DNA of 64,000 nt from assembly GCF_014839835.1 (NCBI RefSeq), contig NC_071615.1:62001-126000 (forward strand), read 5' to 3'. Made by a program: the position numbers and the translations under genes. Positions 10,201-42,547 of this stretch are shown here, one piece after another (within the stretch, counting starts at the first letter, position 1; each line of letters starts with the position of its first letter). The notes below the pieces were generated by a model. It saw nothing but the letters and a program-made list of their open reading frames with translations. It did no database searches and was not told the origin of the DNA. The DNA comes from Dryobates pubescens. Its lineage: Eukaryota; Chordata; Aves; Piciformes; Picidae.

Positions 10201-12213
10201 GCCAACCAAGGCACCCGATGGCTACTACCTGCAGCCAGGCGCTCCTGCGGGCAGCCCCGAGCGTGCCCGTGTGGCCACCGTCCTGGCCACTGTCAAGCAC
10301 AAAGAGGCCATAGGGCTGGACGGGGAGGTGGTGAACCGGCGCCGGACCATCAGCGGCCCCGTCACTGGGCTGGTGGCCGCCGCTCGCCGCGAGCGAGCCG
10401 ACAGCGTGCGGTCGGGGTCGGGTACCGACGGCCCCGGTGAACGGCTGCGGGTCGAGCGCGGTGGCTCCCCTGATGGCATCCCCTTTGCTGAGGAGGGCAA
10501 CCTCACCATCAAGCAGCGACCGCGGCCCCTGGGCCCAGCCCGGGGGGACTCAGGAGAGGGGCTGTCCCCGACCCACCGCCAAGGGGACCTGGCCAAGGTG
10601 GAGGCCAGCGCCACGCTCAAGAGGCGGATCCGGGCCAGGCAGAGCCAACAAGATGGCGTCCGCTTTGTCCTCACCGAGTCTGACACCGTCAAGCGCCGGC
10701 CCAAGGCCAAGGACAAGGAACCGGCGCTGGAGCCGGCCCCGCTCATTGTCTACCAGAACGGCACTGGCACCGTCAAGCGGCGCCCAGGCTCCGAGCTGAG
10801 CGGGGCTGAGCCGCCCCCAACCCCACCACCTGCCGCCTGCCCCGATGGCCCCGACTACACCCCGCTGCCTGCCGAGCCCAAGAAGCCCTTCAAGCCACCG
10901 GTGTCTCCCAAGCCCGTGCTGACGCCACCGCCCCAGAAGGTCCCTGGGCAACCAGCACCCACCCCCAAAAAGGTGCCCATCCCAAGCCCTGGCAGCCCAG
11001 GTAGGTGCCCCACCAACCCCCAGGATGTGACCTGCCCTGGGTGGACCCTGGAGGTCCCACTGTCCCTGCTACCCTTCCGCCTATCTCCCTTCTCTCTGCA
11101 GAGGTGAAGCGGGTCCATGGCACGCCACCCCCAGTGTCGCCCAAGCCCGTGCCGCCCCCCACGGCACCCAAGCCCCCCAAGCCCCACGCTGCCATGCAGT
11201 CGGTGAGTGCCAGTTCCACGCCGGCCCCATCCCCTGCCCGGCAGCTGGGTGCCACCACCGCCACCAAGCCGTCCAGCACGCCCCCCTCGCTCTGCTCCAG
11301 CCCCGCCAAGCCCCTCTCGCCCGGCGCCCAGCCCCAGCAGGTGCCGGTGAAGCCGCCACGCTCAGCCATGGCCGGACCCTCCCTTGACACCGCTGGCCCC
11401 GAGTTGGCCCAGCAGAAGCTGGAGGAGACCAGCGCCTCCCTGGCTGCTGCGCTGCAGGCTGTGGAGGAGAAGATCAAGCAGGAGGACAATCAAGCGGCAG
11501 AGTAAGTGGGCATGGGGTGGGTTGTAGTCCCTGGGGATGGTACAGGTATGTGCTGTGCCACCACGATGCCTGGGGTGGGGTGGGTCAGGAGGGCACCAGC
11601 ATCATGGGCAATTGTTGGGCTGTGTCACCATGGTGGGAGTGAGGCTGTGCTGGGTGATGTTGGGGAGATATTGGAGCATCACGGATGATGTGCCAGGGAC
11701 GTCCCCCTCCCTGGGGGTGGATGAGGCCCTGAGCAGCCTGGGCTAGTGGAAGGTGTCCTTGCCCATGGCATGGACTAGGAACTAGATGATCTTTAAGATC
11801 CCTTCCAACCCCAACCAGTCTGTGATTCTGTGAGCCTCTGGCTAGACCTGGACTGAGGAGGTGATCCTGGGAGACACCCTGCTGGAGCAGCATGAGCAAG
11901 GGGATACAGGCATGCAGGTGTGCTGGGGCCTGTCTTGGGGAAACTGAGCCAGAGCATTATGGAGCTGTGTGGTGGCAGCGGGGAGGTGACACTGGCGACA
12001 TGGTGCTGAGCACTGCAGGACAGAGGGGTTCATGCAGGCTGTGGCACAGGGCATAGGGGACCACGTGGTGCCACCATCCCATGCACGGCTCTGACCCATC
12101 CCTGCCCCTCTCCCAGCTCGGCCGTGGAGTCAAAGAGCACCGTGAGCATCCTGGACGACATTGGCAGCATGTTTGATGACCTGGCAGACCAACTGGATGC
12201 CATGCTGGAGTGA
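4201..12213 (+). CDS. CASKIN1: CASKIN1, 3' half: CASK-binding motif, tandem SAM, proline-rich region, C-terminal tail
   Basis: Exons: 4201-4308, 4473-4591, 5462-5549, 7150-7247, 7682-7792, 8110-8211, 8671-8809, 8898-11000, 11102-11501, 12117-12213 (stop TGA). The phases join cleanly to 3,365 nt, about 1,120 residues. CASKIN1 is a neuronal scaffold that binds CASK and multimerises through its SAM domains. Exon 1 here holds the CASK-binding motif EEIWVLR (4275-4295). SAM1 is in 7682-8211; SAM2 is in 8671-8809 and runs into 8898. The 2.1-kb exon carries proline-rich SH3 ligands (PPVPGKPRQ; six prolines before KRSSS). The last exons give the conserved tail ending DQLDAMLE. The SAM1 string SSEAV.QWL and the C-terminal half favour CASKIN1 over CASKIN2, although [13 protein letters not shown], which I recall from CASKIN2, is also present. 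The ankyrin and SH3 exons lie off the left edge. The first acceptor is AAG rather than CAG. I chose it because it gives the right phase and a GSR start similar to the human protein. Confidence 0.96.
4592..5461 (+). other. CASKIN1 intron
   Basis: Bird-type intron with a loose TGC/CACTGCA-rich stretch near 4850-5040 and a short GGGT run at 5176. It ends in TTTTTCAG at 5461. No other feature seen. Confidence 0.6.
5990..6430 (+). repeat. Degenerate purine-rich minisatellite in a CASKIN1 intron
   Basis: Imperfect repeats of GAGGAGGGG, GATGCACA and CACACAGACACA units fill about 440 nt of the 1.6-kb intron 5550-7149. The + strand is strongly G/A-biased. The reverse strand therefore reads as a long low-complexity Cys/Pro/Ser open frame, which I treat as an artefact of composition. 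Confidence 0.65.
7812..8035 (-). mobile_element. CR1 fragment, old, antisense
   Basis: Diverged CR1 3' end in the intron between the two SAM1 exons. GAAGAGACCTTTGAGCTC opens it, and a GATGGGGACTCCAGC block typical of reversed CR1 lies near 7957. It is more diverged than most copies in the window. Confidence 0.6.
11712..11833 (+). mobile_element. CR1 3' end, sense, 5'-truncated
   Basis: About 120 nt from GGATGAGGCCCTGAGCAGCC to a CCAACCCC...GTGATTCTGTGA terminus, in the last CASKIN1 intron (11502-12116). The remainder of that intron shows nothing else. Confidence 0.8.
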
Positions 12214-13944
12214 GGGGCACCAGGGCCCCGCGAACCTCAGGGCTTACGTGGGCACAAGGGCACAACGATCCACGACCCCCATCCTGCCCCACTGCCCTCC
12301 TCCTCCTTGTCCCCTTTGTACAACCGTCCCCTCCTGGACGTCCCCTCGGGGTTTGCACAAAGAAGAAGATACCTCAGGATTGTGCTCACGGACTCGGCTC
12401 CGGCAGGACTCCCTTTGAGAAGCAAAAAATAGTACTCAACTCCAACACCAGAAGAAACAAAGCAACACGACAGCCCCCACCAGCTGCTGGGGCTCCAGGA
12501 TTAGGGGTGGGGGGTGGGGGGGGTGTCCTCTTTACCTACCTGTCCGATGGCCACCACGCCTGTGCCCTGCTGGCCCTGGAGCCACAGGTGGCTGTGAATG
12601 TAGCACAAGCCCTGCCCAATGTGGTGGCCCTGGCAGTGGCCACTTGTGGCCAATGGCCATGCCTGTGGCAGGGCCAAGTGGGCAACTGCATTTGGGTCTA
12701 TTTTCTCCTTTTTTCAATTTTCCTTGGTACTTTTTTTCTTCTTTTTTCCTCTGTCATCATTGGCTGGGGGTGGGCAGGGCCAGGCACAGGGGTCCCACTG
12801 CAGTGTCACACCAGGTCTGGGGGGCTGCTGGCCACTGGGGGCAGGGAAGATCCCCATGGTGCTGGAAGGTCCTCATGGTAGGGACTTTGCCTTGGGCTCG
12901 GGAAGAGATTTTGTTTGTGTTGGTTGCAAGTTTGGGGAGCGAATGCACTGTTTTGGGGCAGGTCAGGGGGGCACCAGGCTGTGCCCCTGCCCAGTCCCCT
13001 CCTTGCCTGGGTAGGAGAGGACAGTGAAAAGCTATAAAAATGTATTAATTTATTGGAGGGGGGAAAGAAATAACACAAAACAAAGATATAAAGCAGATTT
13101 TTTCCCCCCCTCCCTTAGCACCAAAATAATAAAAAGAAGAAACTTTAACAAATATATATTTAAAAAAAAAGAGAGTTAAAAATATTAGTGAATATATAAA
13201 GAGGTTTAAAAGAAATCAAGAGGAAACCAGATTTTAGCTTGAGAAAGAAAAAAAAAAGACAAAGAGAGAAAACAAAGATTATTAGAGTATAACTAAGCTG
13301 TGTGTCTTGTGGCAAACTCACTCTGAGAGTAGCACAATATTTCACCTTGTCTCTGGGTGGAAGGTAGGGTGCAAGAGGTTCCCTTTCCGTTGGGATTCAC
13401 TGTTGGTGTCTTTTCTTTTCAACACCCTTAAAAACTCAAGAGGATGTGCCTTGTTTTAGGGAAGCCTGGGGTTGAGTTTTTGTTTTGGTTGGTTTGGTTT
13501 ATCTTAGCAATTCTTCACCTGGAGGTGTTAATTTCTTTTGGGGTATCTTTGGGTTGGGAAGGGGTGGGTTAGTTTCTTACTCTTTAAGGAGGTTTTGGTA
13601 TCTCTTGGGCGTGGGTCTCGCTTTGTGCCCTGGCGGGCGCGGGCACACATCCTTGCAGGCACTATGCCCTGTGGTAGGCTCCTGTGTAAACCAGTCCGGT
13701 TCAATCACTCCAGTCCTGATGAGTGCAGGTTGGTTTGGGTTTAGGTTTGGGGTTTTTTGGGGGGGGTTGTTCTTTCTTTGGCTTGTGGTTTCCAAACTCC
13801 AAAGTGTTGCTGGTTCCTTTCTTTTCTGGAGATGTACAGAGTTGGTCTCTTCTCCGCCTCCCTCCTTCTCCTCTCCCTTTCCCCCTTTCTCTCTTCCTTC
13901 CCTGCTGTGGTCGCTGATCCAGATGTGTTTGGCACAACTTTGAC

Positions 13945-14440
13945 ATTTCTTTTAAAAACAAACAGAAGAAACAACAAAAAATACTTCAGTTTTAAAACAA
14001 ACAAAGACAGACTTTAAAAGTGAAAAAAAAGACTTTTAAAAAACCAAAACAATACTTTAAAAAGTCTTCAAAATAATTTAAAAGTCTTTTAAAATTTAAA
14101 AAAAAAACTTTAAAAATTAAAAAAGGTTAAAAAAAAAAGCCCAAAAATACTTTAAAAAAGAAAAGACCTTAAAGGTAAAAAAAAAAAAAAAGTTAAAAAA
14201 TTAAAAAGACTAAAAACGGCTTTAAAAATAGCAAAAAAGAGACTTTCTAACCTGAGACTTAAAAACACCAAAACAGACTTTAAAAATAGTAAGAAATACA
14301 CTAAAAAGAATTTCAAAAGTCTTTAAAAATAAAAAAATACTTAATAATAATAGACTTAAAAAAATAATAAAGACTTTAAAAAGAAAAAAAAATGTTAAAA
14401 ATAACAAAAAAAGGAAAAAAATAAAGAAATATAAATCGCC
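13945..14440 (+). repeat. A-rich degenerate repeat, (N)ACTTTAAAA units
   Basis: About 500 nt made of A-runs separated by ACTTTAAAA, AGTCTTTAAAA and similar 10-15-nt units, almost free of G and C. It contrasts sharply with the GC-rich coding exons 2 kb upstream and lies inside the presumed CASKIN1 3' UTR. The origin is unclear: a diverged A-rich satellite, or expansion of an A/U-rich UTR element. Confidence 0.75.
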
Positions 14441-14521
14441 GCCTGAAAATATGTTGGAAGGAGGCAAAACAAAGCTGAATATGTATCTAACCCCCCTGCC
14501 CCCCTGCAGTCTCCATGATGG

Positions 14522-14543
14522 ATATATACATATATATATATAT
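14522..14543 (+). repeat. TA dinucleotide microsatellite
   Basis: ATATATACATATATATATATAT-type run within the CASKIN1 3' UTR. Confidence 0.9.
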
Positions 14544-14799
14544 TTTTTATGATTAAGTTATGGACTCTGTATCGTAGCCCCCATCTGTCCAGCTCTGCAT
14601 CTTGGTGCTTCTCCCTGCTCTCCTGTGCTTCGCTCTCACCTCTGTACTCGTCTTACTCTTCCTGTTCTCAATAGTAGATGGCTCGTGGTGCTGTGAAGAA
14701 GTTTGCTCCTATACGAAGTCTGGCAACAAATATTTAAGGAAAAAATAAAAATGTAAAACCCCTCCTGGCTGCCAGAGCTGTTTGTGTCCCCAGGCAGCG

Positions 14800-14946
14800 C
14801 GCACAGCGGCTCCAAAAGCCGCAGCCAGTGCAGACGGCGGCTCCAAAAGCCATCGGCCGTTGTGGTGGTGGCCACGAAAAGCCACTGGCCATCGGGGGGG
14901 ATGGCTTCAAAAGCCATCAGCCGCCGTAGGTGCCGGCTCCAGTTGG
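14800..14946 (+). repeat. 31-nt minisatellite of small hairpins between CASKIN1 and TRAF7
   Basis: Copies of GGCTCCAAAAGCC start at about 14808 and 14839, with variants at 14870 (GGCCACGAAAAGCC), 14902 (GGCTTCAAAAGCC) and a decayed fifth near 14933. Spacing is 31-32 nt. Each core is a short inverted repeat (GGCT...AGCC) that can fold as a hairpin. The array sits just after the CASKIN1 poly(A) signal and before the converging TRAF7 3' end. Confidence 0.8.
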
Positions 14947-15115
14947 GCTGATGGGGACTGTGGGGCGCTGAGGTTGTGTCTTGCTGGGTGGATGAGGTAT
15001 ATGATCAAAGGTCACCCTTGGGTGCCCCTGCCTTGGTGGTGCTGGCACTGAAGGGTGCAGCAGCCTAGGAACTGGGCCGAGGTCCTGCTGAGAGCCATCA
15101 ATAAGTCACGCTGGG

Positions 15116-15896
15116 CGGGAAGAGCTCTTTCTGCTTTTATTGTCAATGAAGAAATAATCAAATCTCTATCACAATCTTAAAAACAGTAGAAAATGGGAGT
15201 AAAAACGCAACGGAGGCTTCGTCCTCTTTAATGTGGAGAGCATCGTTACAGGGGGTGAGAGTGGGGCTTGTGTCACTGATCTGAGAACTTGCTGTGGCAT
15301 AAAAATCGTACCTGGCTGCTTGAGAGGAGACCTCAAGAAGATCCCAGATGGATCAGCCCAACATCTTGGCAGTTAAATGAAATCCTGGAGACAGAAAAGG
15401 GGTGGGGGGTCCCGACCCAGGGCAAGGCCTAATGTTCAGTTCTACCATTTACAAAGGAAGCAGCCTCCCAGTGTCCCTACCCCGACCTGTGACAAGCTGA
15501 ATCGGCATTCAGTCCCATCACTGTCCCAGGGCTGCGCTGCATCTACAGTGGGGTTGGTCCAGCCTGGAGACCCCTAAAGTTATTCCTCAGCTTGGTGGGG
15601 ACACAGCAGAGGAGGGCACCCAGACGTGAGGAAGGCACCAGAACAGCTTCCTCTGCATTTCCATTCCTATCCAGCAGATCTGAGGGAATATCTGGAGCAT
15701 CCATGGGCCAGAGCAGTCCTGAGGGCTGCCAGCCGGGCTCACTGTGGGTGAGGAGCCGGTGGGTGGGCAGCAGCAGGCAGTGGTGGGTGTGGAGAGGAGC
15801 TGCAGCAGATATCTCGGGGTGGTGGCAGTCACCCAGCAGGCCAGCAGCAGAGGAGGTTTTGGTCTTTCAGGGTGCAGGGCTTGTGTGGCCTTCTTG
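15116..15896 (-). terminator. TRAF7: TRAF7 3' UTR and polyadenylation signal
   Basis: The region follows the TRAF7 TAG stop on the - strand. An AATAAA on the - strand (15141-15136, TTTATT on +) is the first clear signal, giving a 3' UTR of about 780 nt. The CASKIN1 and TRAF7 transcripts converge with only about 350 nt between their inferred ends. Confidence 0.7.
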
Positions 15897-36702
<20,806 letters not shown>

Positions 36703-36706
<4 letters not shown>

Positions 36707-36732
36707 AATCTAGGCCAGCTTGGGTTACTCAT
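36703..36732 (-). promoter_or_regulatory. TRAF7: uORF overlapping the TRAF7 start codon (ATGA)
   Basis: Exon 2 appears to start at 36744 (acceptor TTCCACAG). Its 38-nt leader holds an ATG at 36732-36730 that opens nine codons (MSNPSWPRL) and stops at TGA 36705-36703. That stop overlaps the main ATG (36706-36704) in an ATGA arrangement. Such overlap allows termination-reinitiation or dampens translation. The overlap is seen directly; the regulatory role is inferred. Confidence 0.6.
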
Positions 36733-36822
36733 GGGCAGCTTGCTCTGTGGAAGAGAGGGTGGGTCACTGGATGGATCCTCATGTAGCATTCAGTCTCAGT
36801 ATTTACCTACACTCAAATGGCA

Positions 36823-37220
36823 TCACAGAATCATTTTGCTTGGAAAAGACCTTTCAGTTCATCCAGTCCAACCATTCTCTAACTCTACCAAGCCTGGTGC
36901 TAAAGCATGTCCCCCAGCACCACATCTCCACAGCTTCGAAACTTCCAGAGATGAGGACTCAACCACCCCCCTGGGCAGCCCGTTCCAGCCTTTGACAACT
37001 TTGTCAGTGAAGATGTTTCTTCTAATGTCCAACTTAAACCTCCCCTGGGGCAACCTGAGGCTGTTTCCTCTTGTCTTGTCACTTGCCACTAGGGAGAAGA
37101 GACCAACCCCACCTGGCTCCAGCCTCCCCTCAGGCAGGCATAGCGAGCAATGAAGTCTCCCCTCAGCCTCCTTTTCTCCAGGCTGAACACCCCTAGCTCC
37201 TTCAGCTGCTCCTTACAAGA
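36823..37220 (-). mobile_element. CR1 3' half
   Basis: ATCACAGAATCATTTTGCTT start with the GGAAAAGACC tail variant; ends in reversed [16 protein letters not shown]-like sequence near 37200. Confidence 0.9.
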
Positions 37221-37964
37221 TTTTTGCTCTACTGAGGTTGGAGGATAGACATGACCACAGAACACACCTGTGACCTGGGCCTTACCCAGCCCAAGAGCAG
37301 ATCCATTTCTCCTGGGAGCCTCAGCAGAAGGCTGTGGACACACTGGGCTGGTTCCATCCTGCACTCACTTTTTGAAGTGCTGCACAGGCAAGGCTCAAGC
37401 TGTCCTCAGCCAAATCTCTGCCAAAAACCCCAGCTCAGCCCCATCTGACACAGCACTCTGTGGAGCTCACTGCAGTCATCAGTCAGTCAGGCAGCCAGAT
37501 CCCAGCAGCAGCCCAGGCCAGGGAATCACTGCTCAGATCTAAACTCTCAGAAAAAGCTACAACCTAAACAACAAAAAACCCCAAAACACCAAAACCAAAC
37601 TCCAAAGAAAACCCAACCATACCAAAACCCCAAATCAAATCAAAAACAAGGATCTGGATGTTTTCCACACATCTGAGAGCAGTGTCCTGGCTGCCTGCAA
37701 ATGTCAGATCCCTCAGGAGAGGCTAAGCAGAGCTGTTGGAGTTGTCTCAAGAACAGCAGGAATGAAGCAGTGTTGTGCTGCTGCATCATAGAGACCTGCC
37801 CATGTTTAAAGCTGGGCTCCAGCAAGCAGCAAGTTTGGTCATCAGAAGCTGTTTATTCCCATCAGGGGTTCCTCAGAGCACAGACAGCAGAAGGCAAGGG
37901 GAGGTGGGTGGTGGGCAAGAGGGCAGACAAGAGTTTGGGGTACAGGCTGCCCGTGGCCACATGA

Positions 37965-38285
37965 GGTGTTCCAGTATGTAAAGGGGGGCTGCCAAGAGGA
38001 TGGAGACTCCCTTTGTACAGGAGTCCTATGGCAAAGACAAGGGGGGATGGGGACAACTTACTGCTGGGGACATTCCCACTGGACTCCAGGGGAAAATGTC
38101 TCCCCATGAGAATAGACCTCATGGAACCACCTCCCAGTGGAAGTGGTGGGTTCCCCTACACTGGGCAGTTTGAAGACTCAGCTTGGCAGGGTGCTGGGCC
38201 AGCTGCACTATCACCTAGAAAGGTTGGACCAGATGATCCTTAAAGTCACTTCCAACCTGGCATTCTGGTATTCTGTGGAATCTGA
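37965..38285 (+). mobile_element. CR1-like 3' end of a different subfamily
   Basis: Has the AAGAGGATGGAGACTCCCTT segment and a tail ending CCAACCTGGCATTCTGGTAT, unlike the CCCAAACCATTCTATG tail of most copies here. Probably an older CR1 subfamily. A second tail at 38370-38445 follows. Confidence 0.65.
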
Positions 38286-38369
38286 GCCCCACTCAGCCTC
38301 TTATGCTCTTGCAGCCTTGGACAAGCCACTGGAGCTCTCTGCTTCCCCCCGTGGCACTTCAGAACATGG

Positions 38370-38445
38370 TTCAATGGCCATGGTGGCGTTGGGTTGATGG
38401 CAGAGAGCTTTCCCAGCCCCAACGACTCCATGATTCTGTGACTCC
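38370..38445 (+). mobile_element. CR1 tail
   Basis: GGCCATGGTGGCGTTGGGTT to GACTCCATGATTCTGTGAC. Confidence 0.7.
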
Positions 38446-38911
38446 TGTGCAGGCCAGGAAACCACCAGGGAGCAGCTCTCGGGGTGACCCAGCGAGCCAC
38501 ATAACCACTGACTGCCAAGTGGCATGAAGAGGCACATCCCCAGTGACACTTTGTCCCAAAGCCCTGCTGGAACAGAAGCAAAACACCTTCCAGTGCCAGC
38601 AGATCTGGGATAAATCCAAAGGGAGGAAGGGAGCAGGGGCTGGCACACAGGGATTTTCCACTCCCTTCAGGCACATCCCGTGCTCTGCAGCTTGGCTGAG
38701 CAACCTACCTGCAAGCAGCAGCAGGGAGCCTGCTCCTCATCTCTGAGCAGAAACCAGAGGAATGGAAAAAATGTGGAGTGAGCTCTCAGCCAAGCTGCAG
38801 AACAGCAGCCACCACACCAGCATCTGATTGCAGCCCAAGTCTCTGCAATCACCACACACAGGAAGCATTTCAATAGGGAAGACACCCCTGGCAGCTCCTT
38901 CACATCTCAGA

Positions 38912-39005
38912 CACAGAATCCCAGCATCCCAGCACGGTGGGGACTGGAAGGGACCTCTGGAGATCATCCAGTCCAGCTCCCTCTGCTAAAGCAGGGCACC
39001 CACAG
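38912..39005 (-). mobile_element. CR1 tail
   Basis: CAGAATCCCAGCATCCCAGC then GGACTGGAAGGGACCTCTGG; about 95 nt. Confidence 0.8.
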
Positions 39006-39057
39006 CACATAAGATGGAATCTCTAATCCAGCTGCTCTGGGTGGGCAGAAAATGCAG

Positions 39058-39900
39058 AATCCCAGAGTGGTTTTGGTTGGAGAAAATCTCCAAGATCAGC
39101 CAGTCAAACCCTTACCCCAGCACTCAACCATGGCCCTCAGTGCCGCAGCTCCACAGCTTTGAAACCCCTCCAGGGATGGGGACTGCACCACTGCCCTGGA
39201 CAGCCTGGGCCAGGCCTTGACAACCTTTTGGGGGAAGAAATTGCTCCTCATGTCCAACTCAAACCTCCCTGGGGCATCTTGAGGCCATTTCCTCTTGTCC
39301 TGACCCTTGTTCCTTAGGAGACCAACCTCCAGCTGGCTCCAACATCCTTTCAAGGAGTTGTAGAGAGCCAGAAGGTCTCCCCTTAGCCTCCTTTTCTCCA
39401 GGCTGAGGAACCCCAAGGCTCAGCCACTTCTCAGAATTTCTCCAGACACTTCCCCAGCTTCACTGCCCTTCTCTAGACCTGCTACAGCATCTCAATGTCC
39501 TTGGAGTGAAGGTCCAAAACTGAGCCCAGGATTTGAGGTGCAGCCTCACCAGTGCCCAGTACAGGAGGACAATCACTGCCCTGCTCCTGCTGGCCACACC
39601 ATTGCTGATCCAGGCCAGTGACCTTCTTGGACACCTGAGCACACACTGACTCATCTTCAGCTGCTGTTAACCAACACCCCCAGATCCTTTTCCATCAGGT
39701 AGTTTGCAGCCACTCTGCCCCCAGCCTGGAGCTTTCATGGGTTGGGGGTTGTGACACAAGACCTGGAGCTTTCACAGGGTTGTTGTGACACAAGGTCAGG
39801 ACCCAGCATTTGGCCTTGAACCTCATGCCACCAGCCTTGGCCTGTGCAGTTCCCTCTGTAGAACTCTGCTATCCTCAAGCACTTCCACTCAGCTTGGAGT
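39058..39900 (-). mobile_element. CR1 3' half, about 840 nt
   Basis: Begins AATCCCAGAGTGGTTTTGGT. Reversed [20 protein letters not shown] coding remnant near 39340-39410; continues into the ORF2 region past 39700. Confidence 0.88.
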
Positions 39901-41254
39901 TGCCTGCAAACTGCAGCAAGCAGATGGCAGAAACTGGTCAGGTTCACAGCCCTCCAAAACAAAAAAAATCTCAGAGCTGCTGCTGCTTCCCGAGGGGGAA
40001 GGCAGGTCATGAGGTAAGAGACTGCGCTTCAGAAGCTGAGAATGGTCACCTACACAAGCGCAGCACCACTGGTGCTCACTGGTGCTCCTCAGCCTCGCTT
40101 GGCAGAGGAGCTGCCAAGAGCCCATGGGGTCTTGTGAGCTGGCTGAGTTTCTGCTGCAAACTGGTCTGCAGGAATCCAGCAGATAGATGGGTTTGCAGCT
40201 CATGGGAAAAACACCTCTGAGACATGCCAGGTAAGCAGCAAGGTCTGGCTTCTGGGGACATTCAGCCTTTGTCCTAGCAGGACAGCACCTCAAGAAGCCA
40301 AGCCCTTGCTTGGAGGGCTTCCACCTTAGCTGATCAGGGGCAGCAGGAGCTCACACAAAATCCCTCACCAAATCCCCAACTCACTTGTGCACCTCTCACC
40401 TCCAATACGAGCACCCTGGCAAAGCTGGGTTTGAGAGACTGGACCATGAAAACCAGAAGCTCGTCTGTCCTTAGCCAGACAAGGCCCACCCATGGCTGTT
40501 AACGTACCAGAGTTCAAAAGCCTGCTCTCAGCTGGCCTGGGAAATGAGTTCACCACCAATAAATGCTCTAAGGGGGATGGTTTCTAGCAGATGCTGCATC
40601 ACATGTCATTTAAGGATGCCAGAGGAACACTTGTCTCACCTGGAAACCCCACAATCCTGCATCTTCCTTTCCTGAAGCCATGCTGATAGACCTAAGGTGC
40701 CCAAAGTTTCTTCCCTACTTCATTCCTCGACTGCTGCGCAGTCTGAGGGCTTGTCAAGATGCTCTGCCTCACAGGTGGCTTTGCCCTCCCCTGGAAAGCT
40801 TTAAGCCCTCATGATGGGACTCTCCCAGGATAAGGAACCTGAGCTCATAATCATTGTTCAGTCTGTACAAGGTTTCACTTCCATCCCCAGTCTCCCCCAA
40901 CATCCTCTGAAGCTTCCGAACGTCCACACAGACTCCTGCTTGCCCTCTCTGGGTGCAATCAGAGCAGGCTAAAGAGCCATCTAAGGTGCAGCAGCTCCTT
41001 CACAAAGAAATAACCCAATAAATCTGCCACCTGCTCTTGTTTTTTTACAGCTTCCTTGACCTTTGGCACTGAGAACAAGCAGGAGAGCACAACAGAAGAC
41101 AGCTACACTGGTTAACGCTCCAGTGCTAAGTGCACTGAGGAGAAGATCACAGGTAGCATGAGCTGGGGAAACTCCACTCAGACTAGTGATATCCTGCTCT
41201 TTGATAAATAAGCACTGAACCCTCAGCTCCTGAAGACACCAGTGGATATGGACA

Positions 41255-41695
41255 CATCATAGAATGGTTTGGGTTGGAAGGGACCTCCACAGCTCATCCA
41301 GTCCAACCCCTGCAGCCAGCAGGGACATCGCCCCTGGATCACGTTGCCCAGAGCCCTGTCCAGCTTCACCTTGAACAGCTCCAGGCATGGAGCCTCAGCT
41401 CCCTCCCTGGGCAACCTGTTGCAGTGTTCCAGCAGCCTCCTGGTGCAGAACTTGTTCCTCACATCCAATCTCAATCTGCTCTGCTCTCATTCCAAACCAT
41501 TGCCTCTGCTCCTGTCCCTGCAGGCCTTTGGGAACAGTCCCTCTGTAGCCTTCTTGCAGCCCCTTCAGGCACTGGCAGGCTGCTCTAAGGTCTCCCTTCT
41601 CTTCTCTAGGCTGAACACTCCCAGCTCCCTCAGCCTGTCCCCACAGCGGAAGTGCTCCAGCTCCCTGAGCATTTGCATGCCTCTTCCACCATGGC
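41255..41695 (-). mobile_element. CR1 3' half
   Basis: CATCATAGAATGGTTTGGGT start. Very like the copies at 35765 and 48100 (shared VRNKFC.RRLLEHC-like remnant), so the same subfamily. Confidence 0.93.
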
Positions 41696-42547
41696 AAATC
41701 TACTGACAACTTTCAGAAGGACCATTTGGTGTCCCACAAACACCTAACACCACACTAGGAAGACTGTATCTCAGTTACACCCCCAAAGCAGCAGCGGCAA
41801 CTCCGTGGCAGCTATGGGGACCTCAGGTGCACAAGGGAGGCAGAGAAGTACCAGCTCTCCTCACAAACTTGGCTTCTTCATTCCCAGCTTTGCTTAAAGA
41901 ACATGGAGGGCTTATCAGTTCTGAAACCACCAGAAACAGGCTCAGGGTGGCTGCAGAGTCAAGCCTCACATGTCCTTGCAAAGGTCACGCTGAAGGATCA
42001 CAAATTCAGCAGTAACACAGCCCCAGCATGGCCATGCAACAGCTGCCCACCTCTAAAGTGGATTTCAGATCCCTCCAGCTGCTTCACCGGGACCTAGACG
42101 CAGGGATGAAAACAGTTCTTCTCCCTCACTGCTGTCCACAGCCACTACAGCACAGCAGCTTCCCAGGTAACACTGACACAACCCTGACCTCCAGCACCTC
42201 AGAGGAAACTCACCCTGGCCATCCAAGCTGGCATGGAGCAGCGAAGCCCAGCAAAAAGCCACCCTGATCAAGTTGCTCAGCTGTGGGAAGGGTTTTCCTC
42301 GGTCAAAATGTCTCTTCCTCTATCTGTGTGAGCTGTGTGTATGGCTCTGCAGTGATGTAAACAGAAAGGCATGCAGAGCAGTGGGCGATATGTAAATCCA
42401 GCTGGAAAATCCCAGGGCTCAGCCAATCCCTGCGCTGCTGCCTCGCAGCTTTGCCCTGGCTGCTCCCAAACTGGGGAGGTTTAGGCCAGAAGCAGAAACA
42501 AAACAGCCCCTCTCACAGCATACACATGGATTTATCCCTCTGAGCAG

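Larger units (their letters stand above)
12214..14765 (+). other. CASKIN1: CASKIN1 3' UTR with polyadenylation signals
   Basis: Non-coding sequence after the CASKIN1 stop. An early AATAAA lies at 13128-13133. A better-placed one at 14744-14749 is followed by a GT-rich stretch (GCTGTTTGTGTCC), so cleavage near 14765 is likely, giving a 3' UTR of about 2.5 kb. The unique sequence at 14545-14750 just before this signal looks like ordinary mRNA 3' end. The middle is extremely A/T-rich (separate entry). The UTR end is inferred; transcript data would settle which signal is used. Confidence 0.6.

Noticed and set aside
37560-37650. A/C-rich AAACCCC/AACAA stretch considered as telomere-like or CRISPR-like repeat
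   Set aside because: It has no fixed period or spacer pattern; ordinary low-complexity intron sequence.
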